Positions 1 to 7,521 of a stretch of DNA of 9,075 nt are shown one piece after another. A program made the position numbers and the translations under genes. Source of the DNA: an archaeon (GTDB taxonomy: Archaea; Asgardarchaeota; Hermodarchaeia; Hermodarchaeales; Hermodarchaeaceae); NCBI GenBank assembly GCA_016550395.1, contig JABXGY010000095.1, forward strand, positions 1-9,075, read 5' to 3'. Within the stretch, counting starts at the first letter, position 1, and every line of letters begins with the position of its first letter. Below the pieces are notes generated by a model. The model worked only from the letters and a program-made list of their open reading frames with translations. It was not told the DNA's origin and made no database searches.

Positions 1-1
1 C

Positions 2-415
2 CTTCATGCATTAGGAAAATCCATGGCAACACCACTCCTCTTGGGACTCGTCAGTCGTTACGGAACTCCTCCAGAAAGTTTCTTTCCTAATTCTCCTGAC
101 CTTTTTCTCAATCGTGTTGATGAATACCTATCCAAGAACTGGGAATTAGCCACTGGAAATCCCCCTGATTCACTCGAGTTCACGGATAATCGAACCCTTA
201 TACTTCGTTAAGAATTCTGTCCAATATGCCAACAGGATAGTTTCGAAGCAAATCTTGAATTAAGATACTGCGAAATAGTTTCAGGAATGCTTGAAGGGCT
301 TTTACAAAGCTGGATTGATAATCTTAGCCTGCCGTACACAGCTCGAGTAACACAAACAGCTAGTCGCATCCAAGGCGATCCAGCGTGCGAATTTCGCATA
401 CATTTTGTTGACTAA
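2..415 (+). pseudogene. V4R (4-vinyl reductase-like) domain protein, 3' part, interrupted by an in-frame stop
   Basis: The reading frame is open from the left edge (residues LHALGKSMATPLLLGLV...), so the true start lies outside and the ATG at 23 is probably internal. It meets TAA at 209-211, then continues in the same frame with EFCPICQQ at 212 and ends with GDPACEFRIHFVD before TAA at 413-415. The CPIC cysteine pair, the helix YCEIVSGMLEGLLQ and the closing G-DP-CEFRI are typical of V4R domains, which bind small hydrophobic ligands or metal and are structurally related to TRAPP Bet3. The stop falls just before CPIC, inside the domain, and no start codon follows it closely, so I read one gene broken by a nonsense codon. 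A sequencing error or a short truncated product is possible. It converges with the oxidoreductase gene. Confidence 0.72.
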
Positions 416-454
416 ACTTTTCAAGAAGAGAATTTATTATATGTCTCTATTAGG

Positions 455-2287
455 TCACGTGAGGTCTGTGACTTTAGCTAACTCTGGAATAACCCATTCT
501 AATTTCTGTTCTTCGAGTTGAGTTTTGGTTGGAATACCTCGCTCATCCCAACCCCGTTTCTTATAATATAATGATAGCATTTTATCGTAACCTTCCTTGT
601 CAAGCTTCGCTCCAGCTAAAGGACCCACTGAGAGAGGATCTTTAAACCAGCGTTGAGGTGGATAGTCCAGGGTCCGATCCCATTCACCATTAAACTCACG
701 AATCCAGTATGACCGAACCAAAGTGTACACACGATCAGCTAGGTTCCAAAAGTCGTCTAGAGTCCATTTCAATCCTGTTGCTGCATTGAAGTATTTTGGA
801 TACCATTCTAAGTTGAAACCAAGTTCAATCCATGGGAATCGACAACCAACTAACTGCTCAAACATCCCACCGCGAATTCGTTGCAACTCAATGATTTTGT
901 CGACTTTGCCTTCATCATACGTATCTCGACCCACATCAACTTCGTGGGTGATTACCCAGCTTTCCTTATGATGTGCCCCAATCGAGCAAACACCAAAGGC
1001 AAGTGCCATTCCCGGTGCAGCATGACAGTCATATCCCGAAATTTCTAATCCTTTAACTTGCATCGCAAAATCAAGGCTACCCTTTCCCAACTTCTTGGCT
1101 AGATACTGAGTGCCTTCTGCCAAGTCAGCTCCTAGACCCCCTTTTCTAAAGGCAATATCTGTGATGAGTTGACTTGTGGCGTGGAAATCACCCCAGTCCA
1201 GTTTCTCATATAAAATCCCTTTCTCAGATGCCTCCATTGCAAAACCTATCGTATTACCTAGTGAGATGGTGTCTAATCCGTACTCGTCTGCGAGGCGGTT
1301 AAGAGTAGCAACTTCTCTAAGATCTCGCATACCGATATTGGATCCAAGAAGTGATACATTTTCATAATCTAGTTCTGCAGATTTTCCTTCTGAATCTTTG
1401 ATGCAATGTCCACATTGCATTGTGCATGAAGGACAACCATGGGTCTTTTCCTTCATTTTTTCCATCGTATCACCACTCAGGGCTTCTGCATGTTCAAACT
1501 GCCCCTCACGGAAATTATAACTGGGCAGTACGCTGTATTCTTGACACCAGGCATGGATGAGCATCGTACCCTGAGACATCCATTCATCATAGCTGGGTTT
1601 ATCACGAATATCCTTGAAGCCATCTCGACCCAATTGTCGAAATACTTGAGGATCTGCGAGCTCAGGGGTTGTTGACCCTTTGGCAACTAGAGCTTTCAAA
1701 TTCTTTGAGCCCATAACGGTACCCATACCTGGACGTCCACCAGACCTTCCCATCATTGAGCGAACAGTTGCGTATTTGACGAGATTCTCACCACCTTGAC
1801 CAATCATTAGTGTACCAATGTTCTTTCCATGAGCGGCCTCGAGTTTCTGTTCCGCTTCGTAGGCACCAATTCCCCAGAGATTATCCGCGTCAAGAATACT
1901 CACTTCAGCATCTTCAATCAGAATATAGGAAGGATCATCTGCTTTCCCCTCAACGACTACTAGGTCATATCCTGAGCGTCTTAGCTGTGAACCAAAATGG
2001 GTACCTAAATTCCCATCTCCATAGCCACCAGTTAACGGGCTTTTGGCTGCTACGATGGTCTTTCCTACATTGGGCATTGCTAATCCCGATAAAGGGCCCA
2101 CAGCGGCAATGAACTTATTCCCTGGTGAGAGAGGATTAGTTCCCTTTGGCACTTCATCCCAAAGAATTCTCACAGCAAACCCGCGTCCACCAACAAATTG
2201 CAGAGCCAGTTCCTTCGGGTAAGACTCAATGCTTGCTTCCTTATTTGATAGATTAACACGCAACAATTGACCAGTCCATGCCTTCAT
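455..2287 (-). CDS. Aldehyde ferredoxin oxidoreductase family protein (tungsten/molybdenum pterin enzyme)
   Basis: A 610-residue protein, the normal AOR length. Members are cytoplasmic enzymes that hold a tungsten bis-pterin and a 4Fe-4S cluster and usually oxidise aldehydes to acids with ferredoxin as acceptor; the substrate here cannot be told. Residues 1-200 match the AOR N-terminal domain (WTGQLLRVNLS, VGGRGFAVRILWDE, GDGNLGTHFG, GRSGGRPGMGTVMGSKNLKA). The cluster cysteines are 285, 288 and 292 (CPSCTMQC), with the fourth at 482. The first pterin motif DEYGLD is at 334-339. The second, normally DxxGLC, reads EQLVGC, which is atypical. GYDCHAAPGMALAFG is a family block. I chose ATG at 2287 over the GTG 18 bases upstream because GGTGGT sits about 6 bases before it. 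No partner gene (ferredoxin, MoaD, pterin synthesis) adjoins it. Confidence 0.9.
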   Translation of the reverse strand: MKAWTGQLLRVNLSNKEASIESYPKELALQFVGGRGFAVRILWDEVPKGTNPLSPGNKFIAAVGPLSGLAMPNVGKTIVAAKSPLTGGYGDGNLGTHFGSQLRRSGYDLVVVEGKADDPSYILIEDAEVSILDADNLWGIGAYEAEQKLEAAHGKNIGTLMIGQGGENLVKYATVRSMMGRSGGRPGMGTVMGSKNLKALVAKGSTTPELADPQVFRQLGRDGFKDIRDKPSYDEWMSQGTMLIHAWCQEYSVLPSYNFREGQFEHAEALSGDTMEKMKEKTHGCPSCTMQCGHCIKDSEGKSAELDYENVSLLGSNIGMRDLREVATLNRLADEYGLDTISLGNTIGFAMEASEKGILYEKLDWGDFHATSQLITDIAFRKGGLGADLAEGTQYLAKKLGKGSLDFAMQVKGLEISGYDCHAAPGMALAFGVCSIGAHHKESWVITHEVDVGRDTYDEGKVDKIIELQRIRGGMFEQLVGCRFPWIELGFNLEWYPKYFNAATGLKWTLDDFWNLADRVYTLVRSYWIREFNGEWDRTLDYPPQRWFKDPLSVGPLAGAKLDKEGYDKMLSLYYKKRGWDERGIPTKTQLEEQKLEWVIPELAKVTDLT

Positions 2288-2337
2288 ACTCAAACCACCA
2301 AACACAAAATCCTACTGTGAGTCAGCAGGTTCTCCAC

Positions 2338-2349
2338 AAATAACTTTCG
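2338..2349 (-). promoter_or_regulatory. BRE/TATA promoter of the AOR-family gene
   Basis: Read on the minus strand the sequence is CGAAAGTTATTT, a purine/A-rich BRE followed by a TATA-like box. It lies about 50 bases upstream of the ATG at 2287, which would give a leader of roughly 25-30 bases. The same CGAAAG plus TTAT pattern occurs before the flavoprotein gene. Called by eye; no start-site data. Confidence 0.5.
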
Positions 2350-2428
2350 CAGATACACAAGAAGACTTACAATAATTTAATGAAATAAAATGGCTCTTTG
2401 GTCGCATATGAGGAGTTAATCGGGAATC

Positions 2429-2625
2429 ATGGCAGAGTTGCCAGTGTTTAAATCCCTGCAATCCTCGTTCATCACACTGAATTCAAAGTTCATCGAGGTA
2501 AAATCATCAACTCAGAACAAATCTTTCATATTCTCAATAAAGCTTGTTCAGAAACCTAGAAGTCATTACATTCGAAGAACATAGACATTTATGAGAAAGA
2601 ACTGGTAAGTCAATTATATGAGTAA
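2429..2625 (+). pseudogene. Possible decayed small gene upstream of the HIT gene
   Basis: The stretch between the divergent AOR and HIT genes is about 330 bases and holds a coding-like remnant. ATG at 2429 (GAGGAG about 13 bases upstream) gives MAELPVFK. A shift at about 2450-2452 then leads into the frame IPAILVHHTEFKVHRGKI... (2452 on), which continues as INSEQIFHILNKACSET, meets TAG at 2557-2559, resumes as KSLHSKNIDIYEKELVSQLYE and ends with TAA at 2623-2625. That stop overlaps the HIT start codon region (ATGAGTAA), as expected for a former upstream operon gene. I do not recognise the protein. The downstream frame has a natural residue composition, but the case needs one frameshift and one nonsense codon, so it may simply be noncoding leader. 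Confidence 0.35.
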
Positions 2626-3061
2626 ACAATCCCAAGATTGTGTCTTCTGTAACATCGTTGCACAAAAACTACCTGCTCACATTGTGTTCGAAAACCACGA
2701 AATCATTGCCTTTCTTGATATACGTCCTATCAACCCGGGACATACATTAGTGATTCCTAGGTCTCATGTCGCTAATCTTGAAGCTCTTGATCCTCAACTT
2801 GCGGGTCGGCTCTTTCAAGTGGCTGGACAAGTTGCAGCAGCTTTACGCAAATCAGGTATACGTTGTGAGGGAATTAATGTATGGCTAGCGGACGGCAAAG
2901 CTGCCTTTCAAGAGATTCCCCATATTCATATCCATGTCATCCCTCGATTCGCAGGAGATGGTATTCGTATTAAAACTGGTCCGGATTATGGAGAATCACC
3001 TCCGAACAAGGAATTAGAAAAACAGGCTAAGAAAATCCGTGGTGCTCTTAAAAATTTGTAA
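2618..3061 (+). CDS. HIT-family protein (histidine triad nucleotide hydrolase/transferase)
   Basis: A 147-residue cytoplasmic protein, typical in length for stand-alone HIT proteins. The histidine triad is PHIHIHVIPRF with His102, His104 and His106; in the family the middle histidine is the nucleophile that is transiently nucleotidylated. The N-terminus has CVFC (Cys8, Cys11), which in many HIT proteins binds zinc together with a His near residue 50 (PRSH, His50) and the first triad His. FLDIRPINPGHTLVIP (32-47) is the usual nucleotide-binding strand. Such enzymes cleave AMP-lysine, AP4A or related nucleotides; the exact substrate is not readable here. The lysine-rich tail (NKELEKQAKKIRGALKNL) forms the closing helix. 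The start overlaps the end of a possibly decayed upstream frame, so its promoter probably lies within 2350-2600. I see no strong ribosome site directly before the ATG. Confidence 0.92.
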   Translation: MSKQSQDCVFCNIVAQKLPAHIVFENHEIIAFLDIRPINPGHTLVIPRSHVANLEALDPQLAGRLFQVAGQVAAALRKSGIRCEGINVWLADGKAAFQEIPHIHIHVIPRFAGDGIRIKTGPDYGESPPNKELEKQAKKIRGALKNL

Positions 3062-3144
3062 CCTAATAATTCTGCCCCGAAACGAAGCCTCAAATATCCA
3101 AAACCTGTCATAAACACTGTATCGAATAGGGTGTTTTCATACTA

Positions 3145-4743
3145 ATGAAACAGCGTGGATTATGGTTCTTGATTCTTTCCATGGTAATATTAGGTTTTAC
3201 TTTCCCTACTGCCAATTGTCTTCCGAATCCTAAGCATTTGCGTGTCGATAGCCTTGCGCTAGGTGATCCGTGGGGGATTCTTTGGATGCAGCCATCTGAT
3301 GAACGGTTTAACGCTGTGACAACGACGCCTGGATATGTTTTTGTTGGAGGATCAATGCGATCTCCTTCCATGGGTGCTTCTTCGAATATTATTCTCGTCA
3401 AATATACTATTGAGGGGCAGTATTTATGGAACCAGACCTGGCAGACACCTTATGATGAATCGGTAAATGCGCTAACATCAGATATCGATGGACTTTATCT
3501 CGCAGGAATGACCACATCAACTATCTATGGAGTAAATGGTTTGCTTGTGAAGTTGGATTTCAATGGTAATCAGGTATGGAATGTCTCTTATGGGAATTAT
3601 TCGGCTGAGCAATTTACGTGTGTTGTGGTAGGATCCGATGGCATCTATGTCGGTGGACTTGTGGAATATTCTGAGGATAACGTGGATGCTCTTGTGGTCA
3701 AGTTTGATTTTAATGGTGTTCAAATTTGGAACGAAACATGGGGTGTGGCTCCGGTGAATCGTGGAGCGGATATTGCTCTGGGTTCAGATGGGGTATATCT
3801 TGTAGGAGATTATGGTGAACAATTCGGGAGCATGACGGTTAATGCCTTTTTGACAAAATTTTCCTTTACTGGTGTTATGATGTGGAATGTTACAGGGATT
3901 TCCGAAACTTATAACCAAGCTTGCGGAATCGCTGTGAATAATAGCGCCGTTTATATCACCGGCTCTATTCTCTCTGAGAATATTAGTACCACGCCCATAC
4001 TCTTCTTGCAAAAATACAATATTACGGGAAGCCTTCTCTGGAACGAGTTTGATGAAACTGGCTTAGCTCATAAAGGAATTAGTGTCGCAACGAGGGGAAA
4101 TCAAATTTTAGTCGGTGGGGAGTTTGAGGATCCAAGTACAGGTTATCGTCTCAGCCTATTGAATTACAACGATACAGGTGAGTTCAATTGGGAACGAAAT
4201 TGGGGTGGTGCAGGTAACTGTCGACCTTCTAAAATGGTTGCTGGTCTTGAGAACTTTTATTTTTCTGGGACAACTGATGGCTGGTTAACCAATTCCACGA
4301 ATGGTTTTCTTGTTAGGTTTAATCCTGATGGTGCTAGTGCTCCAGGTCCTATTGCCCTACTTGGTGTAAATTCCATCAATCCCTATGGATCTTTTATTAC
4401 TTCCTGGACTCACGCTTTTGACCCTGATGGTTTAATTGAAGATTATGAGCTTCAAATGGATACAAGCCCTAATTTCAATCGACCTGATATTACGTGGATC
4501 ATCAATTCGACGAATGTCCTTGTTTCGAACCTTCCACTTGGCACATATTATTTCCGTGTTCGAGCTCGTGATAATACCAGTCTCTCTGGTCCGTGGAGTA
4601 ACCTAGGCACTGCTATTGTGTCGCTTATTCCGCCAACAGTCTTTAATCCCTGGCTTGCTCCAACAATCCTTGTTCTTGGTCTTCTTGTAATAATCGCATT
4701 GACGTTATTTTTCGCAATTCGACGTCGGTGGCGCTTTGAATAG
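3145..4743 (+). CDS. Secreted, membrane-anchored beta-propeller protein with an Fn3-like domain
   Basis: A 532-residue extracellular protein. Residues 1-24 form a signal peptide (MKQRG then LWFLILSMVILGFTF). Residues 45-397 hold seven repeats of the form YVGG...LVKFDFNG..W. The repeat tryptophans are at 47, 95, 145, 195, 247, 299 and 349, spaced 48-52 residues, as in a seven-bladed beta-propeller of the SBBP/PQQ-like kind. Residues about 400-494 look like an Fn3 domain (DGLIEDYELQMDTS, GTYYFRVRARDNTSLSGPWS). A single membrane segment (PWLAPTILVLGLLVIIALTL, about 502-524) precedes IRRRWRFE, so the C-terminus should be cytoplasmic and the propeller outside. About a dozen N-x-S/T sequons suggest N-glycosylation. 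Function is unknown; adhesion or ligand binding is a guess. A TATA-like CAAATATCC at 3091-3099 is about 50 bases upstream. Confidence 0.88.
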   Translation: MKQRGLWFLILSMVILGFTFPTANCLPNPKHLRVDSLALGDPWGILWMQPSDERFNAVTTTPGYVFVGGSMRSPSMGASSNIILVKYTIEGQYLWNQTWQTPYDESVNALTSDIDGLYLAGMTTSTIYGVNGLLVKLDFNGNQVWNVSYGNYSAEQFTCVVVGSDGIYVGGLVEYSEDNVDALVVKFDFNGVQIWNETWGVAPVNRGADIALGSDGVYLVGDYGEQFGSMTVNAFLTKFSFTGVMMWNVTGISETYNQACGIAVNNSAVYITGSILSENISTTPILFLQKYNITGSLLWNEFDETGLAHKGISVATRGNQILVGGEFEDPSTGYRLSLLNYNDTGEFNWERNWGGAGNCRPSKMVAGLENFYFSGTTDGWLTNSTNGFLVRFNPDGASAPGPIALLGVNSINPYGSFITSWTHAFDPDGLIEDYELQMDTSPNFNRPDITWIINSTNVLVSNLPLGTYYFRVRARDNTSLSGPWSNLGTAIVSLIPPTVFNPWLAPTILVLGLLVIIALTLFFAIRRRWRFE

Positions 4744-4799
4744 TTCATATCCTCAGTTAATTAACAATAGAGTAGGTGGGGACTAATGCTGGTTCATTT

Positions 4800-5357
4800 C
4801 TACTTCTGAGGTACTATGCGTTTTCTTCGAGGAATAATGAAAGGAACGGTTTCTCGGTACACTCCGTAGCTATCACCAAATCGCCGTAATAGTTCGATCT
4901 CTTCATAGCCAAGTAAGGCTAGTAAGAGGGGAGTATAGAGGAGAGCGACAATAAGGAGTGGGACGAAGTCAAAAATCAGTGCAAAAGCTGGGGTAGTAAA
5001 GATGAACCCCAGAGTTTGTGGATGTCGACAATACGCGTAAGCACCTGTAGTAATGAGGGATGAACCACGTTTAGATGAACCTAGTTCACTGCCTTGAGCA
5101 CGTTCGAGTCCAAGTGAGGTTACCCCCCAGACAATAAACATGACCGCCAGAATGAGAAGAATCATGCCACCAAAGAGCTCAATAAACCGTAAAGGCCAAG
5201 GAAAGAGCAGATTTGCTCCGGGAAGCAACTGCCATGGAATCTGAGGAAATATCCAAGTAAGAATAATGGCAATCGCTAAAATAACAAAATAAAGAATATT
5301 AGGTAGAAAGACGATTACGATTCGCAATCCCAAGCTCTGACGCGATGTTTTTGTCAT
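4800..5357 (-). CDS. Integral membrane methyltransferase-like protein (PEMT/ICMT family)
   Basis: A 185-residue membrane protein. Hydrophobic segments lie at about 12-36, 58-80 and 116-150. Between them is TTGAYAYCRHPQTLGFIF (about 103-120), and the C-terminal part has GYEEIELLRRFGDSYGVYR followed by VPFIIPRRKR. The RHP motif, the paired glutamates (EE, about 152-153) and the closing Y-x-x-Y...VP are the S-adenosylmethionine-binding signature of isoprenylcysteine carboxyl methyltransferase, phospholipid N-methyltransferase and NnrU-like proteins. The substrate (prenylcysteine, lipid or other) cannot be decided. Two adjacent ATGs exist (5360 and 5357). GGTGAT ends 2 bases before the first and 5 before the second, so I prefer the second. 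A TATA-like TTCATAAAAG (minus strand, about 5405-5414) lies about 48 bases upstream. It converges with the propeller gene and diverges from the sirtuin gene. Confidence 0.82.
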   Translation of the reverse strand: MTKTSRQSLGLRIVIVFLPNILYFVILAIAIILTWIFPQIPWQLLPGANLLFPWPLRFIELFGGMILLILAVMFIVWGVTSLGLERAQGSELGSSKRGSSLITTGAYAYCRHPQTLGFIFTTPAFALIFDFVPLLIVALLYTPLLLALLGYEEIELLRRFGDSYGVYRETVPFIIPRRKRIVPQK

Positions 5358-5404
5358 CATTTATCACCAAATCTAATCCTTTTTTCCGTTTTTTTGTTGT
5401 TACT

Positions 5405-5420
5405 CTTTTATGAATTTTGC
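5405..5420 (-). promoter_or_regulatory. Likely promoter of the PEMT/ICMT-like gene
   Basis: On the minus strand the sequence reads GCAAAATTCATAAAAG, an A-rich BRE-like stretch followed by a TATA-like box about 48 bases before the start codon. The divergent spacer 5358-5552 otherwise holds only AT-rich sequence. Confidence 0.4.
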
Positions 5421-5475
5421 ACAATTAGCTTCTGCGCCACCTTCCACTATTTCTACTATGAAAAATGTACCCATT

Positions 5476-5492
5476 TATTGGATAATAAAAGA
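5476..5492 (+). promoter_or_regulatory. Likely promoter of the sirtuin gene
   Basis: TTATTGGATAATAAAAG is a TATA-like stretch about 60-65 bases before the ATG at 5553. A second AT-rich candidate, CTTTTTATATTC at about 5524-5535, is too close to the start codon unless the message is nearly leaderless. Confidence 0.35.
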
Positions 5493-5552
5493 GTAATCTA
5501 AATATTCAGAATTCATAATTTGGCTTTTTATATTCTAGGAGAAGCAATAACC

Positions 5553-6305
5553 ATGAACCGCTTATCTCAGAGTGTTGAAATCATACAGAATACTGATCAT
5601 CTTATTGCATTAACTGGTGCAGGAATCTCCAAGGAGTCCAATGTTCCCACTTTTCGTGGAAAAGACGGACTTTGGCGACAATACAACGCCATGGATTTAG
5701 CAACCCCTCAAGCTTTCAAACAAAATCCGACACTCGTCTGGGAATGGTACTCCTGGCGACAAAATCTTATTTCAAAATGTCATCCCAACCCCGCTCATCT
5801 CACTCTAGCTAAATGGGAAGAACAAGGAATCCTAAAAGCAATAATTACTCAAAACGTTGATGGTCTTCATCGAACCGCTGGCTCAACTAATATCTTAGAG
5901 GTTCATGGAAATATCTGGATGATCAAATGCACTAAATGTACACATAAAAGCCAGTTATCTAGCCCTGTCACAAGTATTCCACACTGTCCAGAATGTGGAG
6001 CACAACTACGACCTGACGTTGTCTGGTTTGGTGAAAGTCTTCCTCAGCAAGTGATGGGTCAAGTCCTTAAAGAAATTGAACTGGCTGATACTATCATAGT
6101 AATTGGGACTTCTGCTTTGGTTCAACCTAGTGCATCTTTTCCACTACTCATGAAGCAGAAAGGTGGGCATGTCATCGAAGTCAATATTGAAGCAACCTCG
6201 TTAACTCCCATTGCAAATGTGCATCTACAAGGGAAAGCGGGGGTTCTTCTCCCTCAAATTGACCAGTTATTAAAAATAGAGAACCAAATTCCTGATACTT
6301 CATAG
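5553..6305 (+). CDS. cobB: Sir2-family NAD-dependent protein deacylase (class III-like)
   Basis: A 250-residue sirtuin, a usual archaeal/bacterial length. It removes acyl groups from lysine using NAD+, giving nicotinamide and O-acyl-ADP-ribose. Visible motifs are TGAGISKESNVPTFRG (21-36, NAD binding), TQNVDGLH (99-106, with Asn101 and Asp103), the catalytic His118 in EVHGN, zinc cysteines 126/129 (CTKC) and 145/148 (CPEC), RPDVVWFGE, and IGTSALVQPSASFP (184-197). Residues 63-69 are WEWYSWR; the Y-x-x-R pair (Tyr66, Arg69) is the signature of class III sirtuins (SIRT5, CobB) that prefer succinyl or malonyl lysine. I chose ATG at 5553, preceded by AGGAG with an 11-base gap, over the TTG at 5520. 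It ends 8 bases from the convergent winged-helix gene. Confidence 0.93.
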   Translation: MNRLSQSVEIIQNTDHLIALTGAGISKESNVPTFRGKDGLWRQYNAMDLATPQAFKQNPTLVWEWYSWRQNLISKCHPNPAHLTLAKWEEQGILKAIITQNVDGLHRTAGSTNILEVHGNIWMIKCTKCTHKSQLSSPVTSIPHCPECGAQLRPDVVWFGESLPQQVMGQVLKEIELADTIIVIGTSALVQPSASFPLLMKQKGGHVIEVNIEATSLTPIANVHLQGKAGVLLPQIDQLLKIENQIPDTS

Positions 6306-6313
6306 AATTAATG

Positions 6314-6745
6314 TTACACTTGACACCATGTGATTGGATATGTTGTTGAACACCGACTGATTACCCCGAGTCGAGTGATATCGGCTAGGAAAGGCAAGTA
6401 CATTTCAACAGTATCCTTTGAAAGATTAGTTTCATTAGAAAGTTGTTCTACCGATTTCGCTTCTTCAGATAATTGAGTGAGAATCACTTCTGTGGATTCC
6501 AAATATCGCTGTCGAAACCGATCATAGACAGCGTCTTCATCCCTTGGGTCAATGGTCCATCCGTTGTCGGTGAACTCGACACGACCAAACGTCGTCAGAT
6601 ATACTAACATATCTGTAACCTCCGTTGAATCCATGCTGCACATACCCGTCGCTGCAGCAATTTCTCGGACACCAACTTCACCTTCCGTAACGAGATCCAC
6701 AATGGTTCGCATATTCTTGAAGGGAAACGTCTCTAATGGATTCAT
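6314..6745 (-). CDS. Winged-helix DNA-binding domain protein, function unknown
   Basis: A protein of 143 residues from the preferred start. Residues about 10-62 (MRTIVDLVTEGEVGVREIAA, then TDMLVYLTTFGRVEF) have the helix-turn-helix-strand-wing order of a winged helix. Residues about 85-142 (YLESTEVILTQLSEE, SVEQLSNETNLSKDTVEMYL, RLGVISR) look like a second one. Two winged helices in a small acidic protein could be a transcription regulator, but could also be a protein-interaction module. The start is uncertain: ATG at 6745 has GGAG 11 bases before it, whereas ATG at 6805 adds 20 residues of poor character (MQSPFHLKPN...) with only a weak AGGT. It lies downstream of the flavoprotein gene on the same strand and may share its transcript. 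Confidence 0.7.
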   Translation of the reverse strand: MNPLETFPFKNMRTIVDLVTEGEVGVREIAAATGMCSMDSTEVTDMLVYLTTFGRVEFTDNGWTIDPRDEDAVYDRFRQRYLESTEVILTQLSEEAKSVEQLSNETNLSKDTVEMYLPFLADITRLGVISRCSTTYPITWCQV

Positions 6746-6859
6746 ACGCCAACCAACTCCACAGAGACCTCTATGATTTGGTTTCAAATGAAAAGGGCTT
6801 TGCATTTACAACCTGGTTCGATGTTTGGAATAACTAGCTTTGGGAGATGAAAAGTAAAT

Positions 6860-7384
6860 TTATTTTCTCTTTTCCACTTCAAGAAGCACTTTACCGACTT
6901 CTCGATACTGACGCATCCAAAACATCAGGGCTTGATCCCGTGAATATTGTTCATCAACCTGTGCAGCTACGACTTCACCGATAAACCAACGGTGACTTCC
7001 CTCAAACTGAACTTCATGGACTACACGACATTCTAGACTGACAGGACATTCTTCTATTATCACACTATCAATTACCCTTCCTTTATTCGGGGTTAAACCA
7101 GTTTTTTGGAATTTATTCTCCTCACGACCAGAAATTGCCCCACAAGTCTGTACAATATCAAGTTGTTCAGTTGTGGGTATATTTATTCCAAACTCATGCT
7201 TTTTTAATATCAGTTGATACGTGAGGGCTTGAGGACGAATGCCCACCATGACATGTGGCGGGTCAAAAGAGTAAAAATGAAACGCAGCAGCAGTCATCAC
7301 GTTCTCATCGACAGTAACTAGTACCACGGGAAATGAGGGTAATGCAACAATTCCCATAAAGGGCTCCTTTTCAACTTTGTTCAT
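6860..7384 (-). CDS. Flavin reductase-like (FMN-binding split barrel) domain protein
   Basis: A 174-residue protein of the flavin reductase-like / HpaC superfamily, which binds FMN and often reduces flavin or iron-sulfur partners with NAD(P)H. The N-terminal half shows the family order: GIVALPSFPVVLVTV (11-25), then NVMTAAAFHFYSFDPPHVMV (28-47; the N-xxT and the DPP are the FMN-contact loop), INIPT (68-72), then the CGAISGREENKF block (81-92). The second half has ECRVVHEVQFEGSHRWFIGE, the usual strand pair. The ATG at 7384 is preferred to the GTG at 7399 because GGTGA precedes it by 4-5 bases. A strong BRE/TATA lies 30-45 bases upstream. The winged-helix gene follows on the same strand, so it may be the first gene of a two-gene transcript. 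The electron partner is unknown. Confidence 0.85.
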   Translation of the reverse strand: MNKVEKEPFMGIVALPSFPVVLVTVDENVMTAAAFHFYSFDPPHVMVGIRPQALTYQLILKKHEFGINIPTTEQLDIVQTCGAISGREENKFQKTGLTPNKGRVIDSVIIEECPVSLECRVVHEVQFEGSHRWFIGEVVAAQVDEQYSRDQALMFWMRQYREVGKVLLEVEKRK

Positions 7385-7413
7385 GGAGTCACCAACCACC
7401 CAGAAAACGATGC

Positions 7414-7429
7414 AAAATATAATCTTTCG
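7414..7429 (-). promoter_or_regulatory. BRE/TATA promoter of the flavoprotein gene
   Basis: On the minus strand the sequence reads CCGAAAGATTATATTT, a good archaeal BRE plus TATA box about 30-45 bases before the ATG at 7384. This predicts a very short leader that still includes the GGTGA ribosome site. Confidence 0.6.
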
Positions 7430-7495
7430 GTTCCATATTAAGCAAAAATTAATGGACTTTCAACCATTTTTTCACCCACAAGTTCAAACCTTCCC

Positions 7496-7512
7496 AAACA
7501 AGTCACTTGTTT
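7496..7512. promoter_or_regulatory. Perfect palindrome, candidate operator
   Basis: AAACAAGT-C-ACTTGTTT has two perfect 8-base arms around a single C. It lies in the divergent spacer between the flavoprotein gene and the first 47-residue gene, 9 bases upstream of the TTGCACT element, where an operator would act on the rightward promoter. It could also be a chance dyad. Confidence 0.4.
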
Positions 7513-7521
7513 TCTAAATTT

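Noticed and set aside
2557..2559. Pyrrolysine read-through of the TAG in the remnant before the HIT gene
   Set aside because: A frameshift is also needed to reach a start, and no methylamine methyltransferase or pyl gene is present.
7451..7478. AATGG/CCATT hairpin with T-run as a terminator
   Set aside because: Only 5 A/T-rich pairs, and no rightward gene ends upstream of it.
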